NCBI RefSeq assembly: GCF_002307495.1
Contig: NZ_NTMR01000010.1
Span: forward strand, 1-64,000
From: Pseudomonas abyssi
GTDB lineage: Bacteria; Pseudomonadota; Gammaproteobacteria; Pseudomonadales; Pseudomonadaceae
Direction of reading: 5' to 3'
Length of the DNA stretch: 64,000 nt
The notes under the pieces were generated by a model. That model was not told the origin of the DNA. It saw only the letters and a program-made list of their open reading frames with translations, and made no database searches. Below, piece after piece: positions 41,467-52,062 of this stretch (the stretch's first letter is position 1; each line of letters opens with the position of its first letter). Position numbers and translations under genes: made by a program.

Positions 41467-41987
41467 TGGTCAGCCAGCAGATGCGCAGGCGTCAGCTCGC
41501 GATCACGCCAACTGAACGCCACCGGCCACAGTGACTGGCTGCCCTGCCAGTTAGCCCACAGCTGTTCAAACGTCTGCCCAGCGCCCGGCAACCGCTGCTG
41601 GGGCGCCAGCAGGGCCAGCGGCCAGAGCACAAAGGCATTGCGGGTGACCTCAGGGCGTGGCAGCACGATGCCGTCATGCACGCCGCTCAGATCGCCATAG
41701 CACAGCACGTCGATATCCAGGGTGATGCGGCCCGGCAACGGTGACTCACGGCGACCACACGCGGCTTCAATCGCCTTGAGCGCCGCGTTCAGGTCAGCCA
41801 GGTTCAGGTGCGTTTCTACCCCCACCACCATGTTGTAAAAACGCTTGCCCAGCACACCAACCGCATCACTCTCGAACAGCGGCGACAACTGCAGCTCACC
41901 GCACAGCTCGCTCAGTGCATCCAGCCCGCGCAGCAGGTGATATTCACGGCCGGTATTGCTGCCGATGCCCAGATAAACCCTGGTCAC
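41445..41987 (-). CDS. folK: 2-amino-4-hydroxy-6-hydroxymethyldihydropteridine pyrophosphokinase
   Basis: A 180-residue HPPK of folate synthesis. It opens with [23 protein letters not shown] and has the signature GPL-like [20 protein letters not shown] with the metal-binding DxD, then [21 protein letters not shown]. It is slightly longer at the C-terminus than usual and runs into the end of cca. It overlaps folB by four bases, so the two folate enzymes are coupled. Confidence 0.93.
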   Translation of the reverse strand: MTRVYLGIGSNTGREYHLLRGLDALSELCGELQLSPLFESDAVGVLGKRFYNMVVGVETHLNLADLNAALKAIEAACGRRESPLPGRITLDIDVLCYGDLSGVHDGIVLPRPEVTRNAFVLWPLALLAPQQRLPGAGQTFEQLWANWQGSQSLWPVAFSWRDRELTPAHLLADHQPREAL

Positions 41988-42346
41988 GCGGTTTTGACTC
42001 CCCGTTCGATGATTACGCCGACCCCGCCGGCAGCTGCCGGCACGGCGCCCGGTTTGGTTACCTGCAAGCGCAACCAGGGGATACCGAACTCGCGCATCAG
42101 CGTTGCTGCCAGCTCTTCGGCCAAGGCTTCTACCAGCAGATAGCGGCTCTGCTCGACAAATGCCTGCAGCCGCTCGCTGATGGCAGCGTAGTTGAGCGTA
42201 TGCGCCAGCTCATCCTCGGCGGCCGCCGGGCGAATATTCCAGCCCATGTCGAGGTCGAAGACCAACTGCTGGGTGATGGTGCGTTCCCAGTCGTAGACAC
42301 CGATCACCGTGTCCACCGCCAGCCCTCTGATAAAAACCTGATCCAC
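41984..42346 (-). CDS. folB: Dihydroneopterin aldolase
   Basis: A 120-residue aldolase upstream of FolK in folate synthesis. The pattern DQVFIRGLAVDTVIGVYDWER at the N-terminus, NYAAISERLQAFV and LVEALAEELAATLM, then RLQVTKPGAVPAAAGGVGV are diagnostic. It overlaps folK by four bases and is divergent from plsY, with a 53-base gap holding both promoters. Confidence 0.94.
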   Translation of the reverse strand: MDQVFIRGLAVDTVIGVYDWERTITQQLVFDLDMGWNIRPAAAEDELAHTLNYAAISERLQAFVEQSRYLLVEALAEELAATLMREFGIPWLRLQVTKPGAVPAAAGGVGVIIERGVKTA

Positions 42347-42399
42347 AGCACGCTCCCGTGTCGACTACAATCAAACGTCATTTTGCCCGGGGCAGCTGC

Positions 42400-42984
42400 A
42401 TGCATACCCACTTTCTATTCTGGCTGATCATCGCCTACCTGCTCGGCTCGGTCTCCTTCGCCGTGCTGATCAGCCGTGTGCGCCACCTGCCCGATCCGCG
42501 CAAGCTGGGCTCGGGCAACCCCGGCGCCAGCAACATGCTGCGCCTGGGCAACCGCTCCCTGGCGCTGGCCACCCTGGCTGGCGACCTGGGCAAAGGCGCG
42601 CTCGCAGTCGCGCTGGCCCGCTACGCCGAGCTGTCCAGCCTGCAGCAGGGCTGGGTCGGACTCGCCGCCGTATGCGGCCACATTCTGCCCATCTTCCATC
42701 GCCTGCAAGGCGGCAAAGGTGTCGCCACCGCCGCCGGTGTCACACTGATGCTCTGCTGGCCTGCCGCGCTGATCGCCGCCACGCTCTGGTTACTGACCTT
42801 CTACTGGCAACGCATCGCCTCGCTGGCGTCCCTGCTGGCGGCGCTGTCCTTGCCGCCGTCACTGGCATGGCTGGCACCCAGCCTGCTACTGCCGGTGACC
42901 TTGATGGTACTGTTGATCCTGCTGCGCCATCGCCTCAATATCGGCCGCCTGCTGGCGGGTGTAGAAAACCGCTTCAGGCCTTGA
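42400..42984 (+). CDS. plsY: Acyl-phosphate:glycerol-3-phosphate acyltransferase
   Basis: A 194-residue membrane enzyme with five hydrophobic helices. It acylates glycerol-3-phosphate using acyl-phosphate made by PlsX. The three PlsY motifs are visible: [24 protein letters not shown] and [21 protein letters not shown]. The ATG at 42400 gives the normal N-terminus. Its 3' end overlaps convergent tsaD by 11 bases. Confidence 0.94.
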   Translation: MHTHFLFWLIIAYLLGSVSFAVLISRVRHLPDPRKLGSGNPGASNMLRLGNRSLALATLAGDLGKGALAVALARYAELSSLQQGWVGLAAVCGHILPIFHRLQGGKGVATAAGVTLMLCWPAALIAATLWLLTFYWQRIASLASLLAALSLPPSLAWLAPSLLLPVTLMVLLILLRHRLNIGRLLAGVENRFRP

Positions 42985-44011
42985 CGGCAATCGGCGGCAA
43001 CTGCTCCATCGGCCAGCGCGCGCGGGTTTCGATCCCGCCTTCGTCCTGCTGACCGGCCAGTAGCCGCTGGCAACCGGCATAGGCAATCATCGCGCCGTTG
43101 TCGGTGCAGTAGGCCGGCCGCGCGTAGTACACATTGCCCTTGAGTTCGGCGGTCATGCTTTCGAGCTGCTGACGCAGGCGACGGTTTGCACTCACGCCCC
43201 CCGCAATCACCAACCGCTTGAGGCCCGTCTGCTTGAGTGCCCGACGGCACTTGATGGTCAGCGTCTCGACCACCGCCGTCTCAAAGCCCAGGGCTACGTC
43301 AGCCAAGGTCTGAGCATCCGGTTCACCTTGCTCGGAACACGCCTGCCAGGCTGTCAGCACAGCGGTTTTCAAACCACTGAAACTGAAGGTCAAGCCTGGC
43401 CGGTCGGTCATCGGACGCGGAAAAACAAAGGCACCGGGACGGCCCTGCTCGGCCAGCCGGGCAATCTCCGGACCGCCGGGGTACGGCAACCCCATCAACT
43501 TGGCGGTTTTGTCGAATGCCTCGCCAGCAGCGTCGTCCAGCGATTCGCCCAGCAGCTCATACTCGCCAATGCCGTCAACCCGCACCAGTTGCGTATGACC
43601 ACCGGAGACCAGCAGCGCAACAAAGGGGAAGGCCGGCGGCGTTTCTTCCAGCATCGGTGCCAGCAGATGCCCTTCCATGTGGTGTACGCCCAGCGCCGGC
43701 ACACCCCAGGCGAAGGCCAGGGCTCGGGCGCAGGCGCCGCCGACCAGCAGCGCGCCGACCAGCCCCGGGCCGGCGGTGTAGGCGACAGCGTCCACCTCGC
43801 CCGGCTGCAGCCCGGCGTTGGCAAAGACCTCGCGCATCAGCGGCACCAGGCGCTTGACGTGATCACGCGAGGCCAGCTCGGGCACCACACCGCCGTACAC
43901 ACGGTGCAGATCGATCTGGCTGAACAACGCATCGGCCAGCAGGCCGCGCTCGCTGTCATACAGTGCGATACCGGTTTCATCGCAGGAGGTTTCAATACCC
44001 AAGACGCGCAT
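42974..44011 (-). CDS. tsaD: tRNA threonylcarbamoyladenosine biosynthesis protein TsaD
   Basis: A 345-residue ASKHA-fold enzyme that transfers the threonylcarbamoyl group to A37 of ANN-decoding tRNAs, with TsaB and TsaE. It begins [19 protein letters not shown] and has the metal-binding HHMEGHL (about residues 110-117) and [10 protein letters not shown]. The tRNA-Ile(CAU) encoded at 55114 would be a possible substrate. It is divergent from rpsU. Confidence 0.97.
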   Translation of the reverse strand: MRVLGIETSCDETGIALYDSERGLLADALFSQIDLHRVYGGVVPELASRDHVKRLVPLMREVFANAGLQPGEVDAVAYTAGPGLVGALLVGGACARALAFAWGVPALGVHHMEGHLLAPMLEETPPAFPFVALLVSGGHTQLVRVDGIGEYELLGESLDDAAGEAFDKTAKLMGLPYPGGPEIARLAEQGRPGAFVFPRPMTDRPGLTFSFSGLKTAVLTAWQACSEQGEPDAQTLADVALGFETAVVETLTIKCRRALKQTGLKRLVIAGGVSANRRLRQQLESMTAELKGNVYYARPAYCTDNGAMIAYAGCQRLLAGQQDEGGIETRARWPMEQLPPIAVKA

Positions 44012-44217
44012 GACTTAACCTGTGCCTCGTTTCACATCGATGTCATAAGCCGCGCATCATAATCAGCCCGGCGCCCACAGGCCAGTTTTTTGCCTTTATG
44101 GGCATCATAGCCTTTGCATTTATCCAATGAAGGCGGTAACATCCGCGTCCCTTGAAATGCAATCGCCGCAGGCCAACTGCCTGGGGCAAGATTACCAACG
44201 TTTGAGAAAGGTACGAC

Positions 44218-44433
44218 ATGCCTGCCGTCAAAGTTAAAGAGAACGAACCCTTCGACGTGGCCCTGCGTCGTTTCAAGCGCTCCTGCGAAAAAGCCGGTGT
44301 TCTGGCTGAAGTACGCCGTCGTGAGTTTTATGAAAAACCCACTACCGAGCGCAAGCGCAAGGCCGCTGCCGCTGTTAAGCGTCACGCCAAGAAAATCCAG
44401 CGCGAGCAACGTCGCCGCGAGCGTCTGTACTGA
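44218..44433 (+). CDS. rpsU: 30S ribosomal protein S21
   Basis: A 71-residue, very basic ribosomal protein, almost identical in sequence across gammaproteobacteria ([20 protein letters not shown] ... RRRERLY). It is the first gene of the rpsU-dnaG-rpoD macromolecular synthesis operon. An AAAGG site precedes the ATG. A GC-rich hairpin downstream may lower read-through to dnaG. Confidence 0.98.
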   Translation: MPAVKVKENEPFDVALRRFKRSCEKAGVLAEVRRREFYEKPTTERKRKAAAAVKRHAKKIQREQRRRERLY

Positions 44434-44454
44434 GTTCCACGCCTCAGTTCTGCC

Positions 44455-44472
44455 GGGCCTGATCGCAGGCCC
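44455..44472 (+). promoter_or_regulatory. Hairpin between rpsU and dnaG
   Basis: Perfect 7-bp stem GGGCCTG / CAGGCCC with a 4-base loop, 21 bases past the rpsU stop and without a following T run. In E. coli a partial terminator and processing site in this gap lower dnaG relative to rpsU; this hairpin could play that role. The rest of the 196-base gap shows no gene. Confidence 0.5.
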
Positions 44473-44629
44473 ACCGATAGTCAACAGGGCGTATCGCGCA
44501 GACTGATATTCGACTGGAACACGCATCTGTCCGGCCTTCCGCAAGGAACTGGCTGGATTTTTGCGTTTATGGCCCACTTGAGCGTCGCGCGCCTGCCAGG
44601 CCGCGCTGCCGCACAGGACAGACAGGTAG

Positions 44630-46612
44630 ATGGCCGGACTTATTCCTCAGAGCTTCATTGACGACCTGCTCGCCCGTACCGACATTGTCGAGACGGTCGG
44701 CTCGCGCCTGAAACTGAAGAAGACCGGCAAGAACTACTCCGCCCTGTGCCCGTTCCATAACGAAAAGTCGCCCTCGTTCAGCGTCAGCCCGGACAAGCAG
44801 TTTTACTACTGCTTTGGCTGTGGCGCCGGCGGAAACGCGCTCGGCTTCGTGATGGACTTTGATCGCCTGGAGTTTCCCCAGGCGGTGGAAGAGCTTGCAC
44901 GCCAGGCCGGCGTAGAGGTGCAGTACGAGGAGCGCAGCGACAAGCGCCAGGGCCCACGGGCGCCGCGCAAGGACAACCCGCTCTACGCCCTGCTTGAACA
45001 GGCCGCCGCCTATTACCGACAGCAACTGCGCCAGCACCCCCAGCGCCAGCGCGCTGTGGGCTACCTGAAGGGCCGAGGCCTGTCCGGTCAGATCGCCAAG
45101 CTGTATGACCTGGGCCTGGCACCTCCGGGCTGGGACAACCTGATGTCGCACCTCAGCCGCGACACCAGCGAGCAAAAGGCGCTGATCGAAGCCGGCCTGG
45201 TGGTCGAGAATCCGGATAGCGGCAAGCGCTACGACCGCTTCCGCGATCGCATCATGTTTCCGATCCGCGACAGCCGCGGCCGCGTCATCGGCTTTGGTGG
45301 CCGGGTACTGGGTGACGAAAAACCCAAGTACCTGAACTCCCCCGAGACCCCGGTCTTTCACAAGGGCCAGGAGCTGTACGGGCTGTATGAGGCCAAGCAG
45401 CAGAACCGCCAGCTTGAGGAAATCCTGGTAGTCGAAGGCTACATGGACGTCATCGCCCTGGCACAACACGGCGTCACCAATGCCGTCGCCACCCTGGGCA
45501 CCGCCACCAGCGAAGACCATCTGAAGCGACTGTTCCGCCTGGTACACAGCGTGGTGTTCTGTTTCGACGGCGACCGCGCCGGCCGCCAAGCAGCCTGGCG
45601 CGCACTGAACGCAGCACTGCCAGTACTGGAAGACGGCCGCCACGTGCGCTTTCTGTTCCTGCCCGACGGACAGGACCCGGACAGCATGATTCGCGAGGAA
45701 GGCACGGAAGCTTTCCGGCGCCGCCTCAGTCGCGACGCCCAACCGCTGACCGACTACCTGTTTCGACACCTGGCCGAGGAAGCCGGGGCCGACAGCCTAG
45801 AAGGCAAGGCACATATGGCCGCTCTGGCGCTGCCACTGATCGAGCAGGTGCCAGGCAGCCTGTTGCGCCGCCTGCTGCGCCAGTCGCTGCAGCAGCAGAC
45901 CGGCGTCGATCTGGATGAGGTCGTACCCGCCAGCCTGCCGGATGAAACACCGGCCGCACCAGAGCACGGCCCCAGCTACGACGACCTGCCCGCCGGCGCC
46001 TGGGATGACTGGAGCGAACGCGAGGCACCAGACCAGGACTACTACCTGCCCGAAGGCATGGACAGCCCGCCACCGCCACAGCAGGGCAAAGGCAAGAACA
46101 AGGACTGGGGTGAAGGCCGTCAGAAATGGCGCAAAGACCGTCCGCGCGACGCCCGTCCGGCAGGCCACAAGGGACCACGACGCGCGGTCGACAGTCCACT
46201 ACTGCAGGCAGTGCGCACCCTGCTGCACCACCCGCACCTGGCGGCGCATGTGCAGCAGGCCAATCAGCTGGCAGACGAGAACGAAGATGAAGCGCGGCTA
46301 TTGGTCGCACTGATCGAGGCGGCGCAGAAACAGCCGGGGCTGACTACAATTGAGCTACTGGCACGCTGGCATGGCACCGCCCTCGGCGAGCAGCTCAACC
46401 GCCTGGCTGAACAGGAGTGGCTGCTGAATATTCCCAGCGCCAACCTTGAACAACAGTTTTTCGACACCATAAACAAGTTATCCGCTCGTCAATCCGAGCG
46501 TCGCATCGAACAGCTCCTCGACAAATCGGTCAAAGAACCACTCTCCAGCGAGGAGAAGCAACAGCTACGGGACCTTCTGAATAGCCGCAACATGGCGAAA
46601 GGCGACAGCTGA
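44630..46612 (+). CDS. dnaG: DNA primase
   Basis: A 660-residue primase that makes RNA primers at the replication fork. Residues about 38-62 are the CHC2 zinc finger ([10 protein letters not shown] ... [10 protein letters not shown]), 250-370 include the Toprim core ([24 protein letters not shown]), and the C-terminal 150 residues form the DnaB-interacting domain. Between about residues 430 and 520 is an acidic/Pro-rich then basic low-complexity linker. It is the middle gene of the rpsU-dnaG-rpoD operon. Confidence 0.97.
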   Translation: MAGLIPQSFIDDLLARTDIVETVGSRLKLKKTGKNYSALCPFHNEKSPSFSVSPDKQFYYCFGCGAGGNALGFVMDFDRLEFPQAVEELARQAGVEVQYEERSDKRQGPRAPRKDNPLYALLEQAAAYYRQQLRQHPQRQRAVGYLKGRGLSGQIAKLYDLGLAPPGWDNLMSHLSRDTSEQKALIEAGLVVENPDSGKRYDRFRDRIMFPIRDSRGRVIGFGGRVLGDEKPKYLNSPETPVFHKGQELYGLYEAKQQNRQLEEILVVEGYMDVIALAQHGVTNAVATLGTATSEDHLKRLFRLVHSVVFCFDGDRAGRQAAWRALNAALPVLEDGRHVRFLFLPDGQDPDSMIREEGTEAFRRRLSRDAQPLTDYLFRHLAEEAGADSLEGKAHMAALALPLIEQVPGSLLRRLLRQSLQQQTGVDLDEVVPASLPDETPAAPEHGPSYDDLPAGAWDDWSEREAPDQDYYLPEGMDSPPPPQQGKGKNKDWGEGRQKWRKDRPRDARPAGHKGPRRAVDSPLLQAVRTLLHHPHLAAHVQQANQLADENEDEARLLVALIEAAQKQPGLTTIELLARWHGTALGEQLNRLAEQEWLLNIPSANLEQQFFDTINKLSARQSERRIEQLLDKSVKEPLSSEEKQQLRDLLNSRNMAKGDS

Positions 46613-46649
46613 CAGCCTCTTCAAGTGGCGTCGGCAGCTGAAATCAGGG

Positions 46650-46655
46650 TATAAT
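46650..46655 (+). promoter_or_regulatory. Possible rpoD-proximal promoter (-10 element)
   Basis: A perfect TATAAT lies 45 bases upstream of the rpoD start in the dnaG-rpoD gap, with no good -35 at 17 bp. It would allow rpoD to be made independently of the operon promoter. Confidence 0.4.
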
Positions 46656-46700
46656 CCGCAGCTCACTTTTTTGCACACCAAGGCATCCACAAGGGTTGTT

Positions 46701-48560
<1,860 letters not shown>

Positions 48561-48579
48561 GCACGCAGTATGCGGTTAC

Positions 48580-48608
48580 AACGCCCGGCCTTGAGCCGGG
48601 CGTTTTGT
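48580..48608 (+). terminator. Rho-independent terminator of rpoD
   Basis: Hairpin ACGCCCGGC-CTTGA-GCCGGGCGT followed by TTTTGTTT on the plus strand, 20 bases past the rpoD stop. Confidence 0.88.
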
Positions 48609-48670
48609 TTCTGCTTTCTGCTACAGTCGCACAGCCAATAACGATAAAACCGGCTTGTGAGCATCAGGAT

Positions 48671-49438
48671 ATGCAGCATCAGAACCATCTGTACGTCTGG
48701 GACGACCGCTTTCTCTACATCACAGCGGGCATGGCGTCAGACCTGACCCAGCGTCACACCGTGACACTGCTAATCGCCCTCGACGCGGCCGGCTTTGCGC
48801 TCGGCGACGCCAGCGGCCGACGTCAGCGCTATCAGGCCGCACTGGTCGCCCGGCAAACCTCGCGCTCGCTGGAGACCCCCGACTCCGGCTTGCTGTCGCT
48901 GAACTACGACCCGCAAAGCTATGAATTTCACGCCCTGTCGCACTTTCTTGGCAAGCAGCCGGTCAAGCCGGTGATCCTGCAGCCCGGTAGCCTGCAAGAA
49001 GATGAGTTGCGCCGAATCGGCCAAGGCACCTGCAGCCGCGACCTGCTGTTCCGTCTGACCACCCGCATGCCCAGGGCTATCAGCGGCTACCAGCCCATCA
49101 ACCTGAACATGGACATCCGTGCGCTGCATATTGCCCAGAAGATCAAGCGCGAATTGCCGCTGACCAGCACCGTAGCCGAGCTGGCAGACGAAGTCGGCCT
49201 GTCTGCCGACCGCCTCTCTCACCTGTTCTACGAAAAGCTGGGGCTGTCGATCAAAAGCTACATCCTCTGGGCGCGCATGCGCCGGGCAGTCGAGTTGATC
49301 GCCCAGGGCGAGAGCCTGTCCGCCGTGGCCTACGACGTCGGCTTTGCCGACTCCGCGCACCTGACCCGCACCATCAAACAGTTCTTTGGCCTGACGCCTT
49401 CCTACGTCGCCAAGTCTGTGCAGGTGCACATGCTGTGA
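48671..49438 (+). CDS. AraC-family transcriptional regulator
   Basis: A 255-residue regulator. The C-terminal 100 residues form the two-part AraC helix-turn-helix: TVAELADEVGLSADRLSHLF and the second motif SLSAVAYDVGFADSAHLTRTIKQFFG. The N-terminal half (about 1-140) is an uncharacterised sensing domain. The frame extends 22 codons upstream across the rpoD terminator, so the ATG at 48671 is used, although its ribosome binding site is weak. It lies upstream of the acylase gene in the same direction; whether it controls it is not known. Confidence 0.82.
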   Translation: MQHQNHLYVWDDRFLYITAGMASDLTQRHTVTLLIALDAAGFALGDASGRRQRYQAALVARQTSRSLETPDSGLLSLNYDPQSYEFHALSHFLGKQPVKPVILQPGSLQEDELRRIGQGTCSRDLLFRLTTRMPRAISGYQPINLNMDIRALHIAQKIKRELPLTSTVAELADEVGLSADRLSHLFYEKLGLSIKSYILWARMRRAVELIAQGESLSAVAYDVGFADSAHLTRTIKQFFGLTPSYVAKSVQVHML

Positions 49439-49577
49439 CGGCTGCGCGCCTCAACTACCCTCGTCTGCCATCCTTTGCCCCGGCAAATAGCCGCTGCGTT
49501 CAAGTCCCGCGCCAGTAACTGCCCTAGTCTGGTGCGCAGGCATCTGCCTGAACCAATAAAAACAAGAGGACGTGACT

Positions 49578-51926
49578 ATGCAGTACACCCGACCGGCCTG
49601 CCTATTGGCGGCCGCCCTGCTTGTGTCTGGCTGCAAGATTGGAGGGAGTGGCGGAGGCAGTGACAACGACACCAGCCCGTCGTACAGCGCCACCATCGAA
49701 CGCACCACCTATGGCATCCCACACATCAGCGCCGACACCATTGGCGGCGCCGGCTACGGCCATGGCTACGCGATTGCCGAAGACAACCTCTGCGTACTGG
49801 CCGACGCCTATGTGACCTTCAATGGCGAGCGCTCGCGCTATTTCGGACCAGACGAACAGGCTGCCATCATGGGCACCTTCGGCACACCGACCAACCTGGA
49901 AGCCGACTTTTTCTTCCGTTTCTTGCTCGACGAGCAGCTGGACAACTTCACCACCGCGCAACCCGACGATCTACTCGAGCTGAGCGCAGGCTTTGCCGCC
50001 GGCTACAGCCGTTACGTCGAGGAGATTCAGGACGGACAACACCCCGACCGTCATCTGGATTGCCGCAACGCCGAGTGGCTGACCACCATCACCGAAGCCG
50101 ACGTACTGCGCCGCCTGGTAGCGCTCAACCTGGCCGCCAGCAGCGCCAACTGGGTGGAAGAAATCGCCGCCGCCCAGCCGCCGTCCGCCAACGCTCGCAT
50201 GCTGCGCAGCCTGCCCAGCGAGGAGCCGGAAATCGATTCGGACCGCTTCCTGCTTGGCCGCGAAGCCGGTATCGGCAGCAACACCTTTGCCTTTGGCGCA
50301 GACGCCACCGAGTCTGGCGGCGGCCTGCTGTTTGCCAACCCGCACTGGTATCTGCTGGGCGTTGACCGCTTCTATCAGGTACACATGACCGTGCCCGGCG
50401 TCATGGACATTTCCGGCGCCGCCATCATGGGCGCGCCCATGGTACTGATGGGCTTCAACGACAACGTTGCCTGGGCACACACCGTATCGACCGCTCGGCG
50501 CTTTACGCTGTACCAGCTGCAACTGGTAAGCGGCGATCCGACCAGCTACGTGCAGGACGGCCAGAACGTTGCCATGACACCGGTGGAAATCACCGTGCAG
50601 GTGCGGCAGGGTGACGGCAACCTGCAACCGGTCACACGCACGATGTACCGCTCCGAGTACGGCCCCATGATCAACCTGAGCGGACTGGGTCTGCCCGCCT
50701 GGGGCAATCAGGTCGCCTATACCCTGCGTGACGCCAATCTGGAAAACACTCGCGCCTTCCAGAACTTCTTCGCCTGGGACCAGGCCGAGTCGCTGGACGA
50801 CTTCTACAACATTACCCGCGAGTACGTTGGCATTCCCTGGGTCAATACCACGGCCATTGGTCGCGGCGACCCGCGTGCGCTGTATTCGGATATCACCGTG
50901 GTACCCAACGTACCGGACAGCATGCTGGCTACCTGCCTGGTGCCCGGCGCGGGTGAGGCGGTCATGGCAGTGGCACCTGGACTGCCCCTGCTGGACGGCA
51001 GCCGCGCTGCATGCGACTGGCAAACCGATGCAGACGCGGCACAGCCCGGCGCCTTCGGCCCCGGTAACCTGCCCAGCCTGTTCAGCCGCGACTACGTCGC
51101 CAACATGAACGACAGCTACTGGCTCAGCAACCCGGAGAATCCGCTGACCGGCTACGCCGGCATCATCGGCCGCGAGGATTACGAGCAGAGCCTGCGTACC
51201 CGCATGGGCCACACCCTGGTGCGTGACCGCCTGAACGCCAGCGACGGCCTGAACGGGTTCCTGGCCTCCAGCGACAACCTGCGCGAGATCGTGCTCAACA
51301 GCCGGGTCTACAGCGCCGAACGCCTGAAGGACAGCGTGCTTGGCGTGGTGTGTGATGCCAATGGTCCAGAGCGTGAACAACAGGCTTGCCAGATCCTCGG
51401 CAGCTGGAACGATACCGGTAACCTCGACACCGTGGGCGCCCACATCTGGACTGCGCTGTGGAATCGCATTGAAGACCTCGACCTGTACGCCACTGCGTTT
51501 GACGCCGACGATCCGGTCAACACGCCGGACGGCCTGAGTGCCGACAGCAGCCTGCATGATCAGCTCAAGGTCGCCTTCACCGAGACCCTGGCCGATCTTG
51601 AGAACCGCAACATTGCGCTCAACGCGTCGCTGCGCGAGGTGCAGTTCTACCTCAAGCCCGGCGAGCAGATCCCGCAGTATGGCGGCGAAGGCAACGAGGG
51701 GTACTTCACCGTGCTGCGCAACTCCTACATGCACATTGTGGAGTTTCCGGACGGCGAGCCGGTCAGGGCCTTCACCCTGCTGAGCCACTCCCAGTCCACC
51801 GATCCCACCAGTCCGTACTACGCGGACTACACCCAGGCCTATTCCGACAAGCAGTGGCTGGCCTTCCCCTACACCGCCGAGGATATCGCTGCCAATCTGG
51901 AGAGCAGCATCCAGATCAGCGAGTAA
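49578..51926 (+). CDS. Lipoprotein Ntn-hydrolase of the penicillin/AHL acylase family
   Basis: A 782-residue enzyme of the penicillin acylase family, which cleaves amide bonds (beta-lactam side chains, acyl-homoserine lactones, aculeacin and similar). The N-terminus is a lipoprotein signal, LLVSGC with C19 as the lipidated Cys, followed by a Gly/Ser linker, so it should be membrane-anchored in the periplasm. The alpha subunit starts ATIERTTYGIPHI, and the autocatalytic nucleophile Ser lies in GIGSNTFAFG (about residue 234), where cleavage would give the beta subunit N-terminus. The ATG at 49578 has an AGAGGA site at eight bases; a GTG two codons earlier is less likely. The substrate cannot be told; PvdQ/QuiP-like quorum quenching is only one option. 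Confidence 0.85.
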   Translation: MQYTRPACLLAAALLVSGCKIGGSGGGSDNDTSPSYSATIERTTYGIPHISADTIGGAGYGHGYAIAEDNLCVLADAYVTFNGERSRYFGPDEQAAIMGTFGTPTNLEADFFFRFLLDEQLDNFTTAQPDDLLELSAGFAAGYSRYVEEIQDGQHPDRHLDCRNAEWLTTITEADVLRRLVALNLAASSANWVEEIAAAQPPSANARMLRSLPSEEPEIDSDRFLLGREAGIGSNTFAFGADATESGGGLLFANPHWYLLGVDRFYQVHMTVPGVMDISGAAIMGAPMVLMGFNDNVAWAHTVSTARRFTLYQLQLVSGDPTSYVQDGQNVAMTPVEITVQVRQGDGNLQPVTRTMYRSEYGPMINLSGLGLPAWGNQVAYTLRDANLENTRAFQNFFAWDQAESLDDFYNITREYVGIPWVNTTAIGRGDPRALYSDITVVPNVPDSMLATCLVPGAGEAVMAVAPGLPLLDGSRAACDWQTDADAAQPGAFGPGNLPSLFSRDYVANMNDSYWLSNPENPLTGYAGIIGREDYEQSLRTRMGHTLVRDRLNASDGLNGFLASSDNLREIVLNSRVYSAERLKDSVLGVVCDANGPEREQQACQILGSWNDTGNLDTVGAHIWTALWNRIEDLDLYATAFDADDPVNTPDGLSADSSLHDQLKVAFTETLADLENRNIALNASLREVQFYLKPGEQIPQYGGEGNEGYFTVLRNSYMHIVEFPDGEPVRAFTLLSHSQSTDPTSPYYADYTQAYSDKQWLAFPYTAEDIAANLESSIQISE

Positions 51927-51939
51927 CCCACCCTGCGAC

Positions 51940-51968
51940 CGGATGCAGTGCCATGCGCTGCATCCGGC
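51940..51968. repeat. Hairpin downstream of the acylase gene
   Basis: Perfect 10-bp inverted repeat CCGGATGCAG / CTGCATCCGG with a 9-base loop, 14 bases past the acylase stop. No T run follows. It may end or protect the acylase mRNA. Confidence 0.6.
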
Positions 51969-52062
51969 GCGCCCTGCGGCATTGCTGCTGGGCATCGCCC
52001 CTTGCATCGGACTAAACTGGCACAATACTATCGTCACGCCATGGATGCAGGGTGTTGTCTTG

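Noticed and set aside
44043-44577. Minus-strand frames opposite rpsU (77 and 181 codons)
   Set aside because: rpsU is nearly invariant and on the plus strand; the opposite frames are its shadows.
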